This document shows positions 5,695 through 7,907 of a stretch of DNA of 7,907 bases, piece after piece. Every line of letters begins with the position of its first letter. Positions within the stretch are counted from its first letter, which is position 1. The DNA lies in NCBI GenBank assembly GCA_030601715.1, contig JAUWBL010000042.1, forward strand, positions 1 through 7,907, given 5' to 3'. The DNA comes from Candidatus Geothermarchaeota archaeon (lineage in GTDB: Archaea > Thermoproteota > Nitrososphaeria > Geothermarchaeales > JAUWBL01). The position numbers were made by a program, and so were the translations under genes. The notes beneath the pieces were generated by a model that did not search any database, was not told the DNA's origin, and was given only the letters and a program-made list of their open reading frames with translations.

Positions 5695-6480
5695 ATGCTT
5701 GAAATACGGAAAGGAGTCAGCATCGTTGATCCGTGGCCGGCCCTATGCGTTCAAGAGCTAGGGCTGCTCGTCATGGCGGACCTGCATCTGGGTTTTGAGG
5801 AATCCTTGCGAAAGAAGGGCTTGTTCCTCCCGGCGGGCACAAGCAGACGTGCATCAGATTTGGCGCGGGAGGCAACGATCGCGTCCGGCGCACGGCGAGT
5901 GATGCTTCTTGGAGACATCAAACATGAGTTTGGCTTTCCCAATCCCTCGGAGTGGGTGGAGGTGAAGGCTCTCCTTCACTGGTTCGTTCGAAGAGGCATA
6001 GGGGTCGAGGTGGTCAGGGGAAACCACGACAACTACATCATTGCGATACTCAGAAAGTTTGGCATTCCCTTGTATGAGAGGACCGTTACACACGGGGGAA
6101 ATACGTTTACGCACGGCCACCTCCAGCTTGATGAAAGCGAAATCGGGTCGGTCCTCTTCCTCGGACACGAGCATCCTTCTGTGGCGTTGGAGGATGAGCG
6201 GGGCTTCGGTCACAGGTTCAAGTGCTTCTTGCACGGGAGGTGTGGTGGGAGGGAGGTGTTCGTTCTGCCCTCTGCCATGGAGCTTGCGACTGGCACAGTG
6301 GTCAACAGATTAGAGAGGAAAGAGCTTCTGTCACCGATTCTGAGATCATGCGGCGTCGAGGATTTCAAACCGTACTTGCTGGAGCCAGGAAAGGAACTCA
6401 GATCGTTTCCTTCGATAAGCTTCTTGCGAGCCACGCAGACGAAGAGTCCCGTTGGTCTGGGAACTGGCTCAGAATCGTAA
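5695..6480 (+). CDS. Calcineurin-like metallophosphoesterase, archaeal COG1407 (TIGR00024-like, SbcD-related) family
   Basis: A 261-residue cytosolic binuclear-metal phosphoesterase. The ordered metal-binding motifs are DLHLG (29-33: Asp29, His31), GDIKHEFG (73-80: Asp74), GNHDN (109-113: Asn110, His111), THGH (139-142) and GHEHP (157-161). DLHLGFEESLRKKG and the GDIKHEFG/GNHDN pair are typical, from memory, of archaeal ICC-like phosphoesterases of COG1407. These are distantly related to the SbcD/Mre11 nuclease, and homologues are sometimes linked to DNA repair genes. The true substrate is unknown; cyclic nucleotide, phosphodiester or nuclease activity is possible. The ATG at 5695 has AAGGAT upstream at a suitable distance. 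The last ~55 residues after the core look like a family-variable tail. It is divergent from ribA and ends 21 bases from the convergent coiled-coil gene. All metal ligands are present, so it should be active. Confidence 0.9.
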   Translation: MLEIRKGVSIVDPWPALCVQELGLLVMADLHLGFEESLRKKGLFLPAGTSRRASDLAREATIASGARRVMLLGDIKHEFGFPNPSEWVEVKALLHWFVRRGIGVEVVRGNHDNYIIAILRKFGIPLYERTVTHGGNTFTHGHLQLDESEIGSVLFLGHEHPSVALEDERGFGHRFKCFLHGRCGGREVFVLPSAMELATGTVVNRLERKELLSPILRSCGVEDFKPYLLEPGKELRSFPSISFLRATQTKSPVGLGTGSES

Positions 6481-6501
6481 GGGCCTTGGCGGCAGATAGA
6501 G

Positions 6502-7062
6502 CTATGATTCCGTTCCCGCTGTCTGCGTCTCTGAGAAAACCGTTCTGATAGCCCAGCGAGCCTTGCCCATGATGTCTTTCAGCCTCTCGTCAGAACGGTA
6601 GTTGTTGACCCTGAGTTCTCGGAGATCGCCTTCTTCCTCCGCTACCGAGTAGTTGAGCTTAGCCCCTTCCTCCAAGTCCCCCTGCTTCACCATCCTTAGA
6701 TCGTCCTCGACGTACCCGTCGAGCGAGCGGATCAGGTACCGGAGAGGTCTGGTATCAAGGGAGATTCTGAAGGGCGAGTGAACTTTCATCTTCACCCTGT
6801 ACGAAAGAATCTCGGCCGACGCGATTACATCGCTACCCACTCTGAGAAGCTCCACGTTCCTTGGCTCCTCTTTCGGAGCGACCACTTCGACTCCGGGTTC
6901 TTCGGCTTCAAGTATTTCGTCGGCCGTTGAGAAGCTCCCGGAGCGAAGCCTCTCGTCTATGATTTCTAGGATGTTGTCCACTTCCTCGAGATTCGCCTTC
7001 AGTCGCTCTCTTCTCTTTTCTAGCTTGAGCTTCATCTCAGCTAGTTTCTCGATGCTAGGCAA
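6502..7062 (-). CDS. Unrecognised coiled-coil protein (186 aa) downstream of rpoK
   Basis: I do not recognise this family. Residues 4-40 are a strongly charged helix with heptad-like hydrophobics (KLAEMKLKLEKRRERLKAN, then LEEVDNILEIIDERL), very likely a coiled coil. Residues 42-66 are an acidic, proline-containing linker. Residues 70-180 look like a compact alpha/beta domain containing VELLRVGSDVIASAEIL and RPLRYLIRSLDGYVEDDLR, and ending in GKARWAIRTVF. There is no membrane span, signal peptide or metal motif. The start is a TTG at 7062, since an in-frame TGA lies three codons upstream; an ATG at 7035 would remove part of the coiled coil. It lies 74 bases downstream of rpoK on the same strand and may be read from the same promoter. 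The N-terminal helix suggests an oligomer or a partner-binding protein (inference). The coding call is good; function is unknown. Confidence 0.75.
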   Translation of the reverse strand: MPSIEKLAEMKLKLEKRRERLKANLEEVDNILEIIDERLRSGSFSTADEILEAEEPGVEVVAPKEEPRNVELLRVGSDVIASAEILSYRVKMKVHSPFRISLDTRPLRYLIRSLDGYVEDDLRMVKQGDLEEGAKLNYSVAEEEGDLRELRVNNYRSDERLKDIMGKARWAIRTVFSETQTAGTES

Positions 7063-7136
7063 TGATGTTCACAAGAGATCATGAAATGGTAGTCCAAATA
7101 TGGACAGCCGTAAATTGTCGCGGCTCTAAGAGGCCT

Positions 7137-7484
7137 CTAAACTTCCACACGGAGGTCCTCTTTCCCAGCCTCCATTAGCCATCTGACCGGGATCAGCTGA
7201 AACACCCCGCCCGGCAGACTCCTCTTGATCGACAGGGGCAGTGCGCCGGAGGAAAGTTCCCTCTCAGCTATGGAGATGGGATCCCTAACCTCACCGGGAT
7301 CAATGAAGAGTGGGGCTCCCACCTGGATCTGCACCGCTCTTATCCCGATGATTCGGGCTACCTCAAAGTCGGTAAGTCTCGGGGGACCTACCTTTATCCT
7401 TTCCCTGAAGGATGTGGAGTGGGCCTTTGTAGATTTTCGAGGCAAACGCGGCGCCTGTACTTTGGGATGGCCAGACGCCACCAT
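7137..7484 (-). CDS. rpoK: DNA-directed RNA polymerase subunit K (Rpo6, RPB6/omega homologue)
   Basis: A small core subunit of archaeal RNA polymerase that stabilises the clamp and assembly of the largest subunit. The 115-residue protein carries the signature region LTDFEVARIIGIRAVQIQVG (38-57) followed by AP, then DPISIAERELSSGALPLSIKR (68-88 in part) and the C-terminal IPVRWLM (98-104). These match archaeal RpoK and eukaryotic RPB6. The first ~30 residues are a basic, proline-rich extension (PKVQAPRLPRKSTKAHS) that is likely disordered. The ATG at 7484 lies inside a perfect palindrome, which also covers the leader of the divergent cyclophilin-like gene. A coiled-coil protein gene follows 74 bases downstream. 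The gene is complete, and it is the best single marker that this DNA is archaeal. Confidence 0.94.
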   Translation of the reverse strand: MVASGHPKVQAPRLPRKSTKAHSTSFRERIKVGPPRLTDFEVARIIGIRAVQIQVGAPLFIDPGEVRDPISIAERELSSGALPLSIKRSLPGGVFQLIPVRWLMEAGKEDLRVEV

Positions 7485-7501
7485 TTAAGTCTTAAATGGT
7501 G
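7479..7501. promoter_or_regulatory. Perfect 23-base palindrome over the rpoK start, in the divergent rpoK/cyclophilin-like region
   Basis: CACCATTTAAG, one central T, then CTTAAATGGTG: two perfect 11-base arms. The minus-strand arm contains the rpoK ATG; the plus-strand arm contains an equivalent ATG at 7496. Possible roles are a dimeric regulator site, a bidirectional TATA region (TTTAAGTCTTAAA), or both. Its length makes chance unlikely. No binding protein can be named. Confidence 0.5.
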
Positions 7502-7513
7502 ACGCCAAGTGGG

Positions 7514-7523
7514 TACTTTATTC
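7514..7523 (-). promoter_or_regulatory. Possible TATA box for rpoK
   Basis: On the minus strand GAATAAAGTA lies centred about 34 bases upstream of the rpoK ATG. Initiation about 26 bases downstream would begin near the CTTAAATG of the palindrome, giving an almost leaderless transcript, as is common in archaea. This rests on spacing and composition only. Confidence 0.25.
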
Positions 7524-7533
7524 TTGGGAGATC

Positions 7534-7893
7534 ATGCGCTGCAGGCTAATTCTGGGAAGCGATCTCATCGAGCTTGAGATACGAAGGCATCTTGCACCAG
7601 CGGTTGCTGGAAAGCTGAAGAGAATCCTTCCTGTTGACAGCTTTGCCTTTAAAAAAGGCTCTTCGCTCTTCGTGAAACTCGACCTTGGGATTGGGGGCAC
7701 CAGGAATGTGGATGAATTTGTGCGGGGGGACTTGTTCTATGATCTGCTCCAAGAGGCGTTGGGGATAGCTCTCAGTGATGCCTCAGCGTCGTCTTCTCAG
7801 ATCAAGGTGGGTCGGGTCGAGGGGGGAATCCAGACCGCGGAGTCTGTCGTGGGAGTCACCCCCGTGCGCTTGGCTCCGTCATCCGGCAGCTAG
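7534..7893 (+). CDS. Cyclophilin-like protein, TM1367/COG2164-type family, divergent member
   Basis: A 119-residue cytosolic protein resembling, from memory, the small cyclophilin-like beta-barrel family of Thermotoga TM1367 (COG2164). Shared points are the opening RLILGSDLIELEI, the AGKLKRILPVDS segment (25-36), SSLFVKLDL, VRGDLFYD (63-70) and a closing ESVVGVTPVRL. The usual YWPPG-x-A and FFGPTP motifs are not conserved (here YDLLQEALGIAL), so this is a remote member and the assignment is moderate. Members are usually described as of unknown function despite the peptidyl-prolyl isomerase-like fold; I would not claim isomerase activity. GGGAG (7526-7530) sits just ahead of the ATG, which is close spacing. 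It is divergent from rpoK and shares the palindromic region. The gene is complete and ends 14 bases before the window edge. Confidence 0.68.
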   Translation: MRCRLILGSDLIELEIRRHLAPAVAGKLKRILPVDSFAFKKGSSLFVKLDLGIGGTRNVDEFVRGDLFYDLLQEALGIALSDASASSSQIKVGRVEGGIQTAESVVGVTPVRLAPSSGS

Positions 7894-7907
7894 TCGTCTC
7901 ATCCAGT

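Noticed and set aside
5280..5702. Plus-strand frame of 140 codons covering the 5' part of ribA and the divergent gap
   Set aside because: Mostly antisense to RibA catalytic motifs, with composition unlike a protein gene.
7129..7138. AGAGGCCTCT palindrome at the rpoK stop
   Set aside because: Only ten bases, without a T-tract after it on the minus strand; compatible with chance in a G+C-rich end of a gene.
1..7907. Mobile elements, CRISPR arrays, toxin-antitoxin or defence genes
   Set aside because: No transposase, integrase, direct-repeat array or defence-type motif seen on either strand; the window reads as a normal chromosomal region.

Overview
The window looks archaeal and chromosomal. 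Several genes are archaeal housekeeping or archaeal-type families: RNA polymerase subunit K (RPB6/omega type), an archaeal YchF-like GTPase with a C-terminal TGS domain, an archaeal-type nicotinate phosphoribosyltransferase with a C-terminal zinc knuckle, and a COG1407 (TIGR00024-like) phosphoesterase. Base composition appears moderate (a little over half G+C by eye). GTG and TTG starts seem common, and genes are tightly packed, with short gaps or small overlaps. I cannot name the lineage. There is no sign of a phage, transposon, CRISPR array, rRNA or tRNA.

Layout, left to right. (1) A plus-strand run at 1-2640: the C-terminal end of the GTPase, an intact class I HDAC/AcuC-like deacetylase, and a roughly 426-residue protein I do not recognise. 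The gaps are 27 and 22 bases, so this is probably one transcription unit. It meets the next unit tail to tail with a 44-base overlap. (2) A minus-strand NAD unit at 4641-2597: nicotinate phosphoribosyltransferase, then a NadE-like protein. (3) Minus-strand ribA (GTP cyclohydrolase II), separated from the NAD unit by about 194 bases that contain inverted repeats. (4) A plus-strand metallophosphoesterase divergent from ribA, with an A/T-rich, operator-like element in the shared upstream region. (5) Minus-strand rpoK followed by a coiled-coil protein of unknown function. (6) A plus-strand, divergent cyclophilin-like (TM1367/COG2164-type) protein whose upstream region is shared with rpoK and holds a perfect 23-base palindrome.

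By function, the middle of the window is cofactor metabolism: NaMN formation, a NadE relative, and the first step of riboflavin synthesis. The ends are information processing (GTPase, rpoK) and possible protein or chromatin modification (deacetylase).

The most unusual point is the NadE-like gene. Its PP-loop SGG motif is replaced by END, and the loop that usually carries QTDE is missing. Its homology also continues about 40 codons upstream of its first normal start codon, to an ATGATG that overlaps the preceding stop codon but is followed five codons later by an in-frame TAA. This may be a degraded enzyme, a repurposed NadE fold, an unusual start, or a sequence error.
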